A DNA stretch of 64,000 bases from Frankia sp. AgB32 (GCF_023243045.1 NZ_JALKFX010000006.1:1-64000); one strand, 5' to 3'; positions 43,760-52,747 are shown, counted from the stretch's first letter. Numbers and translations are program-made. The notes: generated by a model from the letters alone, not told the origin.

Positions 43760-44693
43760 GCCAGTCCGCGGGGATGCGTTCGAGGATGCCGCCGGCGAAG
43801 GTGTCGTAGAGGCCGAGCGGTGCGAGGTGGACGTAGCCGATGTGGCAGTCGCAGCGGTCCAGTGGGCAGGTCCGGGGACGCAGCCCGGCGCGGAACGAGT
43901 CGTCGTAGAGGTTGCCGAGGGTCGTCGGGACGAAGTGGCAGCGGCGGACGGTGCCCGCGCCGTCGACGGACACGACGGTGTCACCGGTGCGGCAGGGCAG
44001 GCCGCGGCTGGGGTGCGGGGTGCGGCTGTGGGCGAACAGCGGGTCGATCGCGGTCCAGGCGGTCGCCTCGGCGGCGGTGTAGGTGTGGCCTTCGGCGGCG
44101 TTGACCCACAGGTACACCTCGGCGGGCAGGTCCGCGCGCAGGCGGCGCGCGGCGGGCAGATGCTCGGGCTGGCCGACGACGCCGACGCTGAAGCGCACAC
44201 CGCGGTCGACGAGGTCGCGGCACCTGCCGAGGAAACGCTCGTGGGGTACCTGGCTCGGATGGTAGGTCGTCCACAGCGCGAGGCGGCCCAGGTCGGCGTC
44301 GGACGTCCAGTCGACGCGGTGGCTCAGGTTGGTCTGGATCGCGACGCGCCCAACGTGCGGCAGCTGGCTGAGTTCGACCAGCGCCCGCCGGTACCAGGAG
44401 CGGACCAGCGCCTCGCCCCACGGGGTGAACAGCACCGACACGCCGTGGCGCTGGGCGCGGACCCAGTCGACGAAGCGTTCCAGGGCCGCCCGGTCGGCCC
44501 GGAGCTGCTCCGGGGTGTCGCGCCGCTTCGCGAACGGGCAGTACGGGCAGTCGTAGTCGCAGCTGGCCAGCGGCCCGCGGTAGAGGATCGTCAGCTGCCG
44601 CGAAGGGTCGTCGTCGGCCGGGACGGCCGGAGCATCCCGGCGGCCCTGGTCGTCGCGGCCGTCAGCGCCGCGTCGACTGTCGTCGGTGGGCAT
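43674..44693 (-). CDS. STM4011-family radical SAM protein
   Basis: 339 residues, ATG 44693 (ATG 44696 overlaps the stop of the previous gene). The radical SAM 4Fe-4S motif is CDYDCPYC (CxxxCxxC) in RGPLASCDYDCPYCPFAKRR. Later blocks are VLFTPWGEALVRSWYRRAL and a C-terminal Cys-rich region (CPLDRCDCHIGYVHLAPLGL) that may bind another cluster. Last gene of the five-gene STM4011-STM4015 set, all linked by overlaps or short gaps. The reaction is unknown. Confidence 0.88.
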   Translation of the reverse strand: MPTDDSRRGADGRDDQGRRDAPAVPADDDPSRQLTILYRGPLASCDYDCPYCPFAKRRDTPEQLRADRAALERFVDWVRAQRHGVSVLFTPWGEALVRSWYRRALVELSQLPHVGRVAIQTNLSHRVDWTSDADLGRLALWTTYHPSQVPHERFLGRCRDLVDRGVRFSVGVVGQPEHLPAARRLRADLPAEVYLWVNAAEGHTYTAAEATAWTAIDPLFAHSRTPHPSRGLPCRTGDTVVSVDGAGTVRRCHFVPTTLGNLYDDSFRAGLRPRTCPLDRCDCHIGYVHLAPLGLYDTFAGGILERIPADWLRTGRRAGAAPETRGPARSGGSCPPDRR

Positions 44694-44695
44694 CA

Positions 44696-46021
44696 TCAGC
44701 GCGCGGTGTGGTCGGTCATGAGGGCGCGGACCCGGGCTGAGAGGAGGGCCGGGCCGATGGCGTCGGAGTGGGCCAGGCCCTCCGGGGACAGGCGGATCGT
44801 GCTCGGGGACTCCTCCGCCAGCCAGCCGCGTTCGGCGAGGCCGGCGAGGTCGACGTCGGCGGCGGCGTCGGTGTGGAAGCGGTCGCGGTAGGCGGCGCGG
44901 TCGAGGCCGTCGGCCTGGAGAAGGGACTGGATGAGGTGGCGGCGACGGCGCTCGTCGGCGTCGAGGGTGAAGCCGACCTGGGCGTGGTCGAAGTCGGTTT
45001 CGCGGACGTAGTCGTCGATGATCGTGCGGACGTGGCGGGCGCCGACCGCGTAGTCGAACGAGTAGTGCAGCTCGGAGGTGTAGGACCGGGCGCCGCAGCC
45101 GAGGCCGATCATGCCATCGGTCTGGCAGCAGTACCGTGTGCCGGCGTCGGCGGCGTCGGCGGTCGGGCGGCGGAACATGCGCATCGAGACCTGCTCGTAG
45201 CCGTGGGACAGCAGGTGGTCGCGGCCGAGGTGGTAGAGCCGCAGGCGCTGGTCGTCCCAGTCGAGGTCGCGGCCGGCGAGGCCGGTGAGGCCGGTGAGCG
45301 GTCGGACGTACAGCGGGTAGAGGTAGAGCTCCTCGGGGCGCCAGGCGAGCGCGGCCGTCAGGGACGCCAGCCACGTGTCGGCGGTCTGGCCGCCGATGCC
45401 GTAGATGAGGTCGATGTTCAGGGTGGGGAAGCCGGCGACGCGGATGCGGTCGAGCGCCGACTCGACGTCGGCGCGTTTCTGCGGGCGACCGGCGGCGCGG
45501 GCTTCGGTGTCGAGGAAGCTCTGCACGCCCATCGAGACGCGCGTCGTACCGAGGTCGCGCAGGACGGCGAGTCGGTCGGTGGTCGCGGTCGCCGGGGAGG
45601 TCTCCACGCTGAGCGGGACGGTGCCCGGCGCGGCGAAGCGGGCGAGGATGGCGCCGAGACGGTCCAGCTCGGCGGCGGTCAGGTAGGTCGGAGTGCCGCC
45701 GCCGATGGCGGTCGTGGCGACGGAGACCTCGCCGTGTGCGTCGGCCGCCGCGGCCTCGGCGAGAGCGGCGTCGACGGCGGTGGCCTGGCGGTCCAGGGCG
45801 TCGAGGTAGCGGCCGGTGAGGTCCGCGGACGCACCGGTGCGGGTGAACAGGTTGCAGAAGCCGCAGCGCATCTCGCAGAACGGCACGTGCAGGTAGAGGG
45901 CGAGCGCGGAGCGGTCCTCCCCCGCCCACACGTCGCGCAGCCGCGGCGGCGGGGACAGCGGGCGGTACGCCGTCTTGTGCGGGTAGGCGTAGAGGTAGTG
46001 CTGGTAGGGGCTGTCGGTCAT
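44696..46021 (-). CDS. STM4012-family radical SAM protein (HemN-like)
   Basis: 441 residues from ATG 46021. It resembles coproporphyrinogen III dehydrogenase/HemW: SAM-cluster motif CEMRCGFC within LYLHVPFCEMRCGFCNLFTR, the TAIGGGTPTYLTAAEL strand, VSMGVQSF and NIDLIYGIGGQT. Gene context (STM4011 after it, STM4013 before it) assigns it to the STM4012 family rather than heme synthesis. Start and stop overlap with both neighbours by about 4 and 3 bases, so translation is coupled. Confidence 0.9.
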   Translation of the reverse strand: MTDSPYQHYLYAYPHKTAYRPLSPPPRLRDVWAGEDRSALALYLHVPFCEMRCGFCNLFTRTGASADLTGRYLDALDRQATAVDAALAEAAAADAHGEVSVATTAIGGGTPTYLTAAELDRLGAILARFAAPGTVPLSVETSPATATTDRLAVLRDLGTTRVSMGVQSFLDTEARAAGRPQKRADVESALDRIRVAGFPTLNIDLIYGIGGQTADTWLASLTAALAWRPEELYLYPLYVRPLTGLTGLAGRDLDWDDQRLRLYHLGRDHLLSHGYEQVSMRMFRRPTADAADAGTRYCCQTDGMIGLGCGARSYTSELHYSFDYAVGARHVRTIIDDYVRETDFDHAQVGFTLDADERRRRHLIQSLLQADGLDRAAYRDRFHTDAAADVDLAGLAERGWLAEESPSTIRLSPEGLAHSDAIGPALLSARVRALMTDHTAR

Positions 46022-46821
46022 GACAGCACGAACTCGCCGTAGGGGACGGTCCAGACGACCTCGTGGCCGAGGCGGTGGCCGGTGTGGCCGTCCTCGCCAT
46101 ATGCGGTCCCGTGGTCCGAGCAGACGATCACGAAGCAGGGCCGGCGCATCAGCGCGAACAGCCGGCCGAGGTGCCCGTCGACGTGGCGCAGCGCCGCGGC
46201 GTGGGACTCGCGGGTGTCGCCGTGGTCGCGGCTGGCGCCGGCCAGGTAGAACCAGTTCGGCTGGTGCAGGGCGGCGACGTTGAGCAGCAGGAACAGCCGC
46301 CGCTCGGCGGGCAGGCGGGCGATCACCTCGCCGACCCGGTCGATCTGGTGGGCGAGCGAGTCCGGGTCGGTGACACCGAACCGCGGCTCCCAGTGGCTCT
46401 CGGCGAACAGCCCGGGCAGCGCGGAGCCGAGCGGCGAGAGCTTGTTGAAGAAGCCGACGCCGCCGACGCAGACCGTGTGGTAGCCGACGGCCGACAGGCC
46501 GGACGGCAGGTCGGGGGCGTCGAACGTCCAGGTGCCGGGCGCGGTGCTGGCGCTGCCGGGAAACTGGGCGGCGAACAGCCGCGGGTGCGGCCCGGGACTC
46601 GCCGGGGTCGGCAGGAAGCCGGCGAGCAGGGCGGTGTGCGCCGCGTAGGTGAAGCTGCCGGGGGTGTGGCGGCGTTCCCAGCGGCCGCCGGGCAGCAGGC
46701 CGCGCAGGGTGGGGGTCTGCCCGGCGGCGGCGAGCTCGGCGGCGACGTCGTAGCGCAGCGTGTCGAGCGTGATCAGCAGCAGGTCGTGGCTGCCGACGAC
46801 GCCGTGCATGTCCCGGCTCAT
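46018..46821 (-). CDS. STM4013/SEN3800-family hydrolase (sulfatase-like)
   Basis: 267 residues from ATG 46821, overlapping the TGA of STM4014. Alkaline phosphatase/sulfatase fold: LLLITLDTLRYDVA at the N-terminus carries the metal/nucleophile region, and VIVCSDHGTAYGEDGHTGHR has the C-terminal metal-binding DHG and His. LLNVAALHQPNWFYLAG is also conserved-looking. It is shorter than secreted sulfatases and has no signal peptide, so it is cytosolic. The open frame extending to 47844 overlaps STM4014 and is not coding. Confidence 0.87.
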   Translation of the reverse strand: MSRDMHGVVGSHDLLLITLDTLRYDVAAELAAAGQTPTLRGLLPGGRWERRHTPGSFTYAAHTALLAGFLPTPASPGPHPRLFAAQFPGSASTAPGTWTFDAPDLPSGLSAVGYHTVCVGGVGFFNKLSPLGSALPGLFAESHWEPRFGVTDPDSLAHQIDRVGEVIARLPAERRLFLLLNVAALHQPNWFYLAGASRDHGDTRESHAAALRHVDGHLGRLFALMRRPCFVIVCSDHGTAYGEDGHTGHRLGHEVVWTVPYGEFVLS

Positions 46822-47900
46822 CGCACCCCTCCGGCCAGCGGTGCCGCCAGCGCCGCGCGGACCTGGGCGGCGTAGGTGTCCAGGCCCGCGGCCCAGGTGC
46901 CGGGCAGCCCGGTGATCCCGGGCAGCAGGTCGCCGAAGGCGTTGACCTCGCCGACCACGACGCGGCGCCAGCCGATCTCGACGAGCAGGTCGACGCCGAC
47001 CATCAGGCTGCCGGGAAAGCAGGCGGCGGCCCGCGCGCACGTGTCCAGGGCCCGCGCCCAGCCGGCGGCGCCGAGCGCGTCGCGCACCGCGGGCACGCTG
47101 CCGCGCACGCCGCCGAGGTGCAGGTTCGTCAGCGGGGAACGGCTGGTCCGCACGACCACGTGCGTCGGCTCCCCCGCGATCACGACGACCCGCAGGTCGA
47201 GGACGCGCCCGCCCTGGGCGGCCTTGGGCAGCCACCGCTCGACGTGCAGCCCGTCCGGCGCCAGCAGGTCGATCAGCCGGGCCACCTCCGCCTCCCGCTC
47301 GTAGGTCCGCACCCGCAGCGCGTTGGCGTACCCAGCGCCGGCGGGCGCGGCGGAGGTGACGGCCCGGACCCGCCCGCCGGGCGCGACCCGCAGCGCCACG
47401 ACGCCGCTGGCGGACGAGCCGTGTGCCGGCTTGACGAACACCTGGTGCAGGCCCGCGGCCGCCATCCGCGCGCGCAGGTCGGCGTAGCCGCCCACGGACC
47501 CCAGCCCCTCGGGGACGGTGACACCCGCCGCGCGCAGGCGGGCGTGGCAGCGCCGCTTGTCGCACATCACGGCGATCTCGTCCACGTCGGCGAGCGGGCG
47601 GGCACCCACCCGGGCGGCCGCGGCGGCGACGCGCTCCAGCGCCGCGGTGAACGACGCGTACCACCGCGCGCCCCCGCCGACCCGCGCCGGCTCGCCGGGG
47701 CCGCGCAGCAGCGCGTCGACCTCGGCGTCCTCGCCGGGCGAGTCGATCCGCAGCGGGGCGCCGGGCACGATCGCCAGCTCGGCGCCGCGCAGCACGTCCG
47801 TCCAGGCAACGACGCGGGGCGGTGCCAGGCCCGCCGCGGCGCACGCGCCGGCGAACAGCGCCGTGCGCCGATCCCGCGGCGCCCCGACCAGCGTGAACAT
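46818..47900 (-). CDS. STM4014-family protein, ATP-grasp-like
   Basis: 360 residues from ATG 47900. The middle reads like an ATP-grasp fold: CDKRRCHARLRAAGVTVPEG, QVFVKPAHGSSASGVVALRV (the ATP-binding Lys and Gly-rich loop) and MVGVDLLVEIGWRRVVVGEV then NAFGDLLPG (metal-binding end). ATP-grasp enzymes join a carboxylate to an amine or thiol. With two radical SAM proteins and a hydrolase beside it, a small-molecule or peptide-modifying pathway is likely. That is inference; the family itself is known only by gene context. Confidence 0.85.
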   Translation of the reverse strand: MFTLVGAPRDRRTALFAGACAAAGLAPPRVVAWTDVLRGAELAIVPGAPLRIDSPGEDAEVDALLRGPGEPARVGGGARWYASFTAALERVAAAAARVGARPLADVDEIAVMCDKRRCHARLRAAGVTVPEGLGSVGGYADLRARMAAAGLHQVFVKPAHGSSASGVVALRVAPGGRVRAVTSAAPAGAGYANALRVRTYEREAEVARLIDLLAPDGLHVERWLPKAAQGGRVLDLRVVVIAGEPTHVVVRTSRSPLTNLHLGGVRGSVPAVRDALGAAGWARALDTCARAAACFPGSLMVGVDLLVEIGWRRVVVGEVNAFGDLLPGITGLPGTWAAGLDTYAAQVRAALAAPLAGGVR

Positions 47901-47907
47901 CAGGCGC

Positions 47908-48834
47908 TCATTCGGAGACCGCGACGTAGAAGCAGTCGTCGTCCGGGGTTTCCTGCTGGTCGAGGTTGACTCCGGGCAGCGCGGCCCGGACCCGGTCCAT
48001 CATCAAGTCGCTCAGATAGTGATGATGCAGGTCAAGGTGGCTGAGATGGGTCAGCGGCCGACCGGCCAGCAGCAGCTCGGCGCCGGTGTCGGTGAGCGTG
48101 CCGAGCGCCAGGCTGAGCGACTCCAGCCGCGCGACGATCGGCGCGCCCGCGCCCGCGACGGCCCCGGCCAGGTCGTCGGCGATCTCGGCGTCCTCCAGGC
48201 CCAGGTGGCGCAGCGCGGGCAGCCGTTCGCCGCCGAGGATGCCGGCGAGGTCGTCCACCGTGGTGTCACCGCCGTAGAGCTCGACGCCGAGCCACAGGTC
48301 AAGGTGCTCCAGCGCCGGCAGGTCGCTGGCACCGACCGCCCGGACCACCTCGGCGGGCAGCCCGCCGGACTCGAAGCGCAGCGTGCGCAGGACCCGGCTG
48401 CGCACGGGCCGCAGCGCCAGGTCCTTGCCGCCGCGCACCTCCAGGTGCTCCAGCTCGGGGAACGCGTCGAACAGGCGGGTGATGTCGGAGTTCTCGATCC
48501 ACGAGATCTCCGCCTCCTCCGGGGTGATGTCGCCGAGGAACAGCGCGCGCAGCCGGGGCAGCCGCCCGGCAAGGCCCACCAGCAGGTCCACCGGGTCGGC
48601 GTTGCCGTGGTCGTCGTAGGACGCGCCCCAGTAGCCGATCACCAGATGGGTCACGGCGGCCGCGTCGACCTGGTCGACGAACTCCCTCAGGACCTCGCCG
48701 AACTCGGGCCCGTCGAACACTGTCTCGACCCGCCAGGCGACGTCTCCGGCTCCCACCGACGCGCCGCCCGACTCGTGATCAAATTCAGCCACCGGCTTGC
48801 CGGCCAGTTCAGCGAGATGCTCGTAGATCGTCAT
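47908..48834 (-). CDS. STM4015-family leucine-rich protein
   Basis: 308 residues from ATG 48834 behind AAGGGA. The N-terminus MTIYEHLAELAGKPVAEF and VTHLVIGYWGASYDD is followed by degenerate leucine-rich repeats (LPRLRALFLGDITPEEAEIS, FPELEHLEVRGG, LPALEHLDLWLG, LESLSLALGTL, LSHLDLHHHYLS). No enzyme motif; probably a scaffold or recognition protein. First gene of the STM4011-STM4015 operon. The longer open frame to 49155 overlaps the HAD gene and is not used. Confidence 0.87.
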   Translation of the reverse strand: MTIYEHLAELAGKPVAEFDHESGGASVGAGDVAWRVETVFDGPEFGEVLREFVDQVDAAAVTHLVIGYWGASYDDHGNADPVDLLVGLAGRLPRLRALFLGDITPEEAEISWIENSDITRLFDAFPELEHLEVRGGKDLALRPVRSRVLRTLRFESGGLPAEVVRAVGASDLPALEHLDLWLGVELYGGDTTVDDLAGILGGERLPALRHLGLEDAEIADDLAGAVAGAGAPIVARLESLSLALGTLTDTGAELLLAGRPLTHLSHLDLHHHYLSDLMMDRVRAALPGVNLDQQETPDDDCFYVAVSE

Positions 48835-48959
48835 CCGGTTCCCTTCAGCGGCCTTCGTCGCCACCGTCCTATCAGCCCCCACCGACAATCCGGCGCGGCC
48901 GCTGCGGACCAGCGGAAACCCAACCGCCACAAAGCCTTCCCCGCACCGCGAGGCCCCGG

Positions 48960-49649
48960 CTAGGGGGCGCTCCGAACCCCCGGAACCGGCCGGAACAGAC
49001 CTCGCAGCGAGGTGATCGACAGCAGCTGGAGGCTCGCCACCACCGCCGCGACCGGAAGCGAGCAGGTGACCTCCATCGACGGGACGAGGACGGTGGTGCA
49101 CCCCGCGGCGAGCCCCGCCCGCGCACCGGACTCGCTGTCCTCCAGTACCACGCACTCATGGGGTTCGACGGCGAGCAGCCGCGCCGCGGTCACGTACGGC
49201 TCCGGATGCGGCTTGACGTGCAGCACCTCGTCTCCGGCGAGGGAGACCGCGAAGTACTCGTGCCCCACCGCGGCCAGGACAAGGTCCACCAGCGCCCGCG
49301 GCGACGAGGAGACCAGCGCCATGGGAATGCCCTCGGCGGCGAGCGCGCGCAGCAGTTCCGGCGCGCCGGGCCGGGTCACGACGGCGCCCGGCGCGGCGAA
49401 CAGCTCCCTGATGCGCGCCCGCAGGAACACGATCGACTCGTCGAAGGCCGACGCCGGAGCGCCGATCATCGACAGCATTGTCCGCAGCCCGTTGCCGCCG
49501 CCCAGGCCGTGGATCGCCGTCTTGATTTCCGGTGTGAGCACGCCACCGAGACGCACGGCGAGCTCGGACTGCGCGACGCTCCACAGCCGCTCGGTGTCGA
49601 CAAGCAGACCGTCCATGTCGAAGAGCACGGCAGCCGGTGCACCAGCCAT
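48960..49649 (-). CDS. HAD-superfamily hydrolase (beta-phosphoglucomutase-like)
   Basis: 229 residues, ATG 49649. All HAD motifs are visible: motif I VLFDMDGLLVDTE (nucleophile and acid Asp), motif II ALVSSS, motif III Lys in HVKPHPEPY, and motif IV VVLEDSESGARAG. The helical cap after motif I fits subclass I. Substrates in this group include sugar phosphates and 2-deoxy sugars. It lies 125 bases upstream of the STM4015 gene on the same strand; a functional link is unproven. Confidence 0.92.
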   Translation of the reverse strand: MAGAPAAVLFDMDGLLVDTERLWSVAQSELAVRLGGVLTPEIKTAIHGLGGGNGLRTMLSMIGAPASAFDESIVFLRARIRELFAAPGAVVTRPGAPELLRALAAEGIPMALVSSSPRALVDLVLAAVGHEYFAVSLAGDEVLHVKPHPEPYVTAARLLAVEPHECVVLEDSESGARAGLAAGCTTVLVPSMEVTCSLPVAAVVASLQLLSITSLRGLFRPVPGVRSAP

Positions 49650-49842
49650 CGTCAGACGTCCCTCACTTCCGCGAACACGTCTCGGTTTCCCGTGAACGGC
49701 CGGTACACGGCACCGCGGATCGGCGGCCCGCGCGAAGTCTACGAGCGATTCGCCGGGGCAGGTGTTGTCACCGGACCGGCGGGCATGATCGACTCAGGAC
49801 GACAGGTCGGGTCAGGGACACGACGAAGCCGAGGAGGAAACG

Positions 49843-49974
49843 ATGAAGTTGCTACGGAGGCTGCGCCATGAGGCCCGCCGTGACGTGAATGCCGCGGACC
49901 GGTCGGCGGCCCGGGGTCTGCGTCGGCTGCGCCGGCGGCCGCGGAACCGCTCGACGTCCGCTGCCCGCTACTGA
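49843..49974 (+). CDS. 43-residue Arg-rich small protein
   Basis: ATG 49843 is preceded by a near-perfect ribosome binding site (GAGGAGG, 49831-49837). The product starts MKLLRRLRHEARRDVNAADR and ends in NRSTSAARY. It is very basic (14 Arg), with no Cys and no hydrophobic segment. The good initiation signal and clean short frame argue for a real small protein; nucleic-acid binding is a guess. No homologue is recalled. Confidence 0.55.
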   Translation: MKLLRRLRHEARRDVNAADRSAARGLRRLRRRPRNRSTSAARY

Positions 49975-50150
49975 CCGACTGTGCCGGCCCGGATCAGGGT
50001 CGCCAGCATGGATTTCGCCGCCCGCCATCGCCTCCCGGTGACGGGCGGCGGTCATGTCCGTCCGGCCTGTCGCACGACGGCGGGAACGCCAGCATAAGGA
50101 CTTTCGGCAGTGCGCACCGGGCACCGCCAGCACTAACCTGATACATCGAG

Positions 50151-50630
50151 ATGAACATTCGCGAGAAACTCGCCTCCCGGGCACAGCCTTACCTGCAACC
50201 CGGCGAGGAGATCCGGCAGGTCTTCCCCGCGCAGACGCTCTCGCAGTATCTCGTCGCGCTGATGCCGATCCTCTACTACACCGGGATTCACCGCATCGTC
50301 GTCGTCACCGATCGCGGTGTGCTGGTGCTTCGCACCCGCAACTGGTGGCCCTATCTACCCGCCGGCGGCGAACCACTGGCGCGGCTGCCCCGCGAGACGC
50401 GCTTCGGCGAGCTCGACGGCGTGCTGTGGGGCCGGGTGACAGTGGCGGACAGCCCGCTGCGGATCGCCCGGCGTTTTCATGCCGACGTCGCCAAGGCCGA
50501 TCGGGAACGGCATCACTTCCGCGCCTCGCGGGCATCGAAAAAGATGGCCGTCGCCGACCCCGCTCCTGACGAGGCACACGGACGACCGGCGCCAGGTCCG
50601 CCAACGCCGGACACCGCCGAACCCGCATGA
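50151..50630 (+). CDS. Hypothetical protein with PH-like core
   Basis: 159 residues from ATG 50151. The first 110 residues read MNIREKLASRAQPYLQPGEE then VFPAQTLSQYLVALMPILYY, RIVVVTDRGVLVLRT, ARLPRETRFGELDG and FHADVAKADRERHHF. The pattern of a helix, then RIVVVTDRGVLVLRT and LPR, is typical of bacterial PH-like proteins (bPH) that handle membrane or protein contacts. The last 45 residues are disordered (Pro/Ala). No strong ribosome binding site and no evident operon. Confidence 0.6.
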   Translation: MNIREKLASRAQPYLQPGEEIRQVFPAQTLSQYLVALMPILYYTGIHRIVVVTDRGVLVLRTRNWWPYLPAGGEPLARLPRETRFGELDGVLWGRVTVADSPLRIARRFHADVAKADRERHHFRASRASKKMAVADPAPDEAHGRPAPGPPTPDTAEPA

Positions 50631-50905
50631 GGTCCGCGCGTTGACCTGACGCGCACCGCCGCGCCTGGGCCGGGCGCCGCGCCCGCCGGCTACGCTCCGC
50701 GCTGGGCGGCCCGGCCGGTGCCGCAGGTGGCGGGGTTGCGGACCAGGCGTTCCTCCTCTACGCGGGGCTCACCTTCCCGCCGAGCCCGGCGCGGCGTCCC
50801 GCGCCTGCCCCGGTGCACTGCCAGGAGCACAGCGGTGGATCTTCGGAATGCCCGGGTGACTGACCGGGTCCGGACCAGGATCGCGTCGCCGCGGCGGTGC
50901 CTCCG

Positions 50906-51574
50906 CTAGCGGGCGATGCCGACCGTCTCCCCCACGCCCGTCCCGTTCTCGGCGGCGCGCAGCATGTGGTGGGCGACGTCCGCGCGGGAGACCGACGTGC
51001 CGCCGCGCAGGTTGCGGCCGTGGGCCGTGCGGTAGGACCCGGTGTACTTTCCGTTGGTCAGCCGCGGCGGGCGCACGATCGTCCAGTCCAGGTCGCTGGC
51101 GCGCAGCGCGTCCTCCATCCTGGCCAGGTCCGCGTAGTGGCCGCGAAGCACCGACTTGATGGCGGGGGCCAGCAGGTGGCGGGTGAGCGGGCCGTCGCCG
51201 GGGTCGTGGCGCGGCGGGTGCGGCCGCGCCGGAGAGGCGACCGTGGCGATCGGCGCGGCGCTGACCACGATGATCCGCGTGACGCCGGCGGCCCGCATCG
51301 CCGCGATGATCGTCTCCGTGCCGCGGGTGGCGATGTCGGTGTCCGCCCGGCTGTGCCCACCGAGGCCGGACAGCACGGCGTCGGCGCCGACGACCGCCGG
51401 CACGAGCGCGTCCGGGTCGACGGTCGCCAGGTCGGCGGCGATCACCCGGCCGGGGGACGGCGTCACCGCCTCGGGCCGGCGGGCGACGGCGGTCACGTCG
51501 TGCCCCGCCGCCAGCGCCCGCGTGAGCAGCAGCCGGCCGATGCCGCCGGTAGCGGCGAAGATCGTCAGTTTCAT
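50906..51574 (-). CDS. NAD(P)-binding NmrA/SDR-like protein, second copy
   Basis: 222 residues from ATG 51574. Atypical SDR with N-terminal MKLTIFAATGGIGRLLLTRA, RVIAADLATVDPD and VTRIIVVSAAPIA, and C-terminal DWTIVRPPRLTNGKYTG. Clearly paralogous in layout to the protein at 40278-40889. Divergent from an ECF sigma factor gene 102 bases away, so it may belong to that regulon. Function unknown. Confidence 0.85.
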   Translation of the reverse strand: MKLTIFAATGGIGRLLLTRALAAGHDVTAVARRPEAVTPSPGRVIAADLATVDPDALVPAVVGADAVLSGLGGHSRADTDIATRGTETIIAAMRAAGVTRIIVVSAAPIATVASPARPHPPRHDPGDGPLTRHLLAPAIKSVLRGHYADLARMEDALRASDLDWTIVRPPRLTNGKYTGSYRTAHGRNLRGGTSVSRADVAHHMLRAAENGTGVGETVGIAR

Positions 51575-51676
51575 CCGATGCACCTTCCGGGTCGGGCGGC
51601 GACCGATCCTGGCTGGTGCCGTCAGATCGGCCGGTCGCCGTTCGTCATTCGGTATGACGTACCGGGGAGGACAACC

Positions 51677-52684
51677 ATGACCGACGACCTCGTCGAGATC
51701 TTCGAGGAGCAGCGGGCCCGGCTGCGCACCATCGCGCTGCGCATGCTGGGCTCGGCGCACGACGCCGACGACGCGGTGCAGGAGACGTGGCTGCGCCTCG
51801 GCCGGGCCGACCGGTCGGACGTCGAGAACCTGCCCGGCTGGCTGACGACGGTGCTGGCCCGGATCTGCCTCGACCAGCTGCGCGCGCGGCGCTCCCGCCG
51901 GGAGGACCCGGCCGGCGTCCAGCTGCCCGAGCCGCTGGTCACCCCCCTGCCGGGGTCCACCGGCGCCTCCGACCCGGAGGCGCAGGCGCTGCTCGCCGAC
52001 GCCGTCGGCCGGGCGCTGCTGGCCGTGCTCGACACCCTCGGGCCGCCCGAGCGGATCGCCTTCGTCCTGCACGACGCGTTCGGCGTGCCGTTCGACGAGA
52101 TCGCGCCGATCGTCGGACGGTCACCGGCGGCCGCGGCGCAGCTCGCCAGCCGGGCACGGCGCCGGTTGCGCGCTGGCGGCGCGGCCACGGACTCCGTGCC
52201 GCATGCCGCCGACGCGCAGCGGGCGGCCGCGGCCGATCCCGCCCAGCAGCGCCGCGTTGTCGAGGCGTTCCAGGCCGCCGCCCGGGAGGGCGACCTCGCC
52301 CGACTGCTCGCGGTGCTCGACCCCGACGTCGTGCTGCGCGCGGACGCGGGTCCACCGGCCGCGCGCGAGGTGCGCGGGGCCCGGGCGGTGGCCGCCCGGG
52401 TGTCGACGTTCGCACCGATGGCGCCGCACGGCCGCCCCGCGCTGGTCGACGGCCTGCCGGGCATCGTCGTCGTGCCGGGCGGCGAGGCGGTCGTCGCGGT
52501 CCTCGCCTTCACGGTCCATGGCGGACGCATCGCGGCCATCAGCGTCCACACCAACCCGGACCTGCTGCGCCACCTCGACCCGGCGGCCTTCGTGGGCCAG
52601 CGGCGGTCCATGGAGAACTCGAGGACCTGCGTCAGGCGGATGTTGTTGCCGGACGGGTCACGGAACGACGTGTCGATGCCGTAG
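51677..52684 (+). CDS. ECF RNA polymerase sigma factor with SnoaL-like C-terminus (SigJ type)
   Basis: 335 residues from ATG 51677. Sigma region 2: EEQRARLRTIALRMLGSAHD then ADDAVQETWLRL and NLPGWLTTVLARICLDQLRA. Region 4: LPPERIAF-type helix LGPPERIAFVLHDAFGVPFD then IAPIVGRSPAAAAQLASRAR. After about residue 180 a SnoaL/NTF2-like domain follows (RRVVEAFQAAAREGDLARLL, VAARVSTFAP, ISVHTNPDLLRHL), as in the SigJ group where it replaces an anti-sigma factor. The last 25 residues, after LDPAAF, read antisense through a decayed VOC gene and are probably not original. Divergent from the NmrA-like gene. Confidence 0.9.
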   Translation: MTDDLVEIFEEQRARLRTIALRMLGSAHDADDAVQETWLRLGRADRSDVENLPGWLTTVLARICLDQLRARRSRREDPAGVQLPEPLVTPLPGSTGASDPEAQALLADAVGRALLAVLDTLGPPERIAFVLHDAFGVPFDEIAPIVGRSPAAAAQLASRARRRLRAGGAATDSVPHAADAQRAAAADPAQQRRVVEAFQAAAREGDLARLLAVLDPDVVLRADAGPPAAREVRGARAVAARVSTFAPMAPHGRPALVDGLPGIVVVPGGEAVVAVLAFTVHGGRIAAISVHTNPDLLRHLDPAAFVGQRRSMENSRTCVRRMLLPDGSRNDVSMP

Positions 52685-52747
52685 GGCGAAGGCGAGCGCC
52701 TCGTCCTGGTCGTGTACCCAGAACTGGGCGTTGGCAATTTTGATCAT
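52600..52747 (-). pseudogene. VOC/glyoxalase-family gene, internally deleted
   Basis: ATG 52747, with GGAGAGG upstream, begins MIKIANAQFWVHDQDEALAF, the start of a vicinal-oxygen-chelate (DUF/glyoxalase-like) protein. Directly at about 52693 the next frame gives PYGIDTSFRDPSGNNIRLTQ, the family's C-terminus. Roughly 80 middle residues are deleted and the frame is shifted; the old frame ends after ALRHRHVVP. The start signal is still good, so the loss looks recent. It overlaps the end of the sigma factor ORF on the other strand. Confidence 0.75.

Noticed and set aside
42242-44200. 652-codon minus-strand frame antisense to the esterase
   Set aside because: Low-complexity, no motifs; the esterase on the other strand is complete and well supported.
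44696-46021. Heme biosynthesis hemN/hemW
   Set aside because: Similar sequence, but its place in the STM4011-STM4015 set points to the STM4012 family.
46821-47844. Long minus-strand extension of the STM4013 ORF
   Set aside because: Arg/Gly-rich shadow of the STM4014 gene in another frame; STM4013 starts at 46821 with an ATGA overlap.
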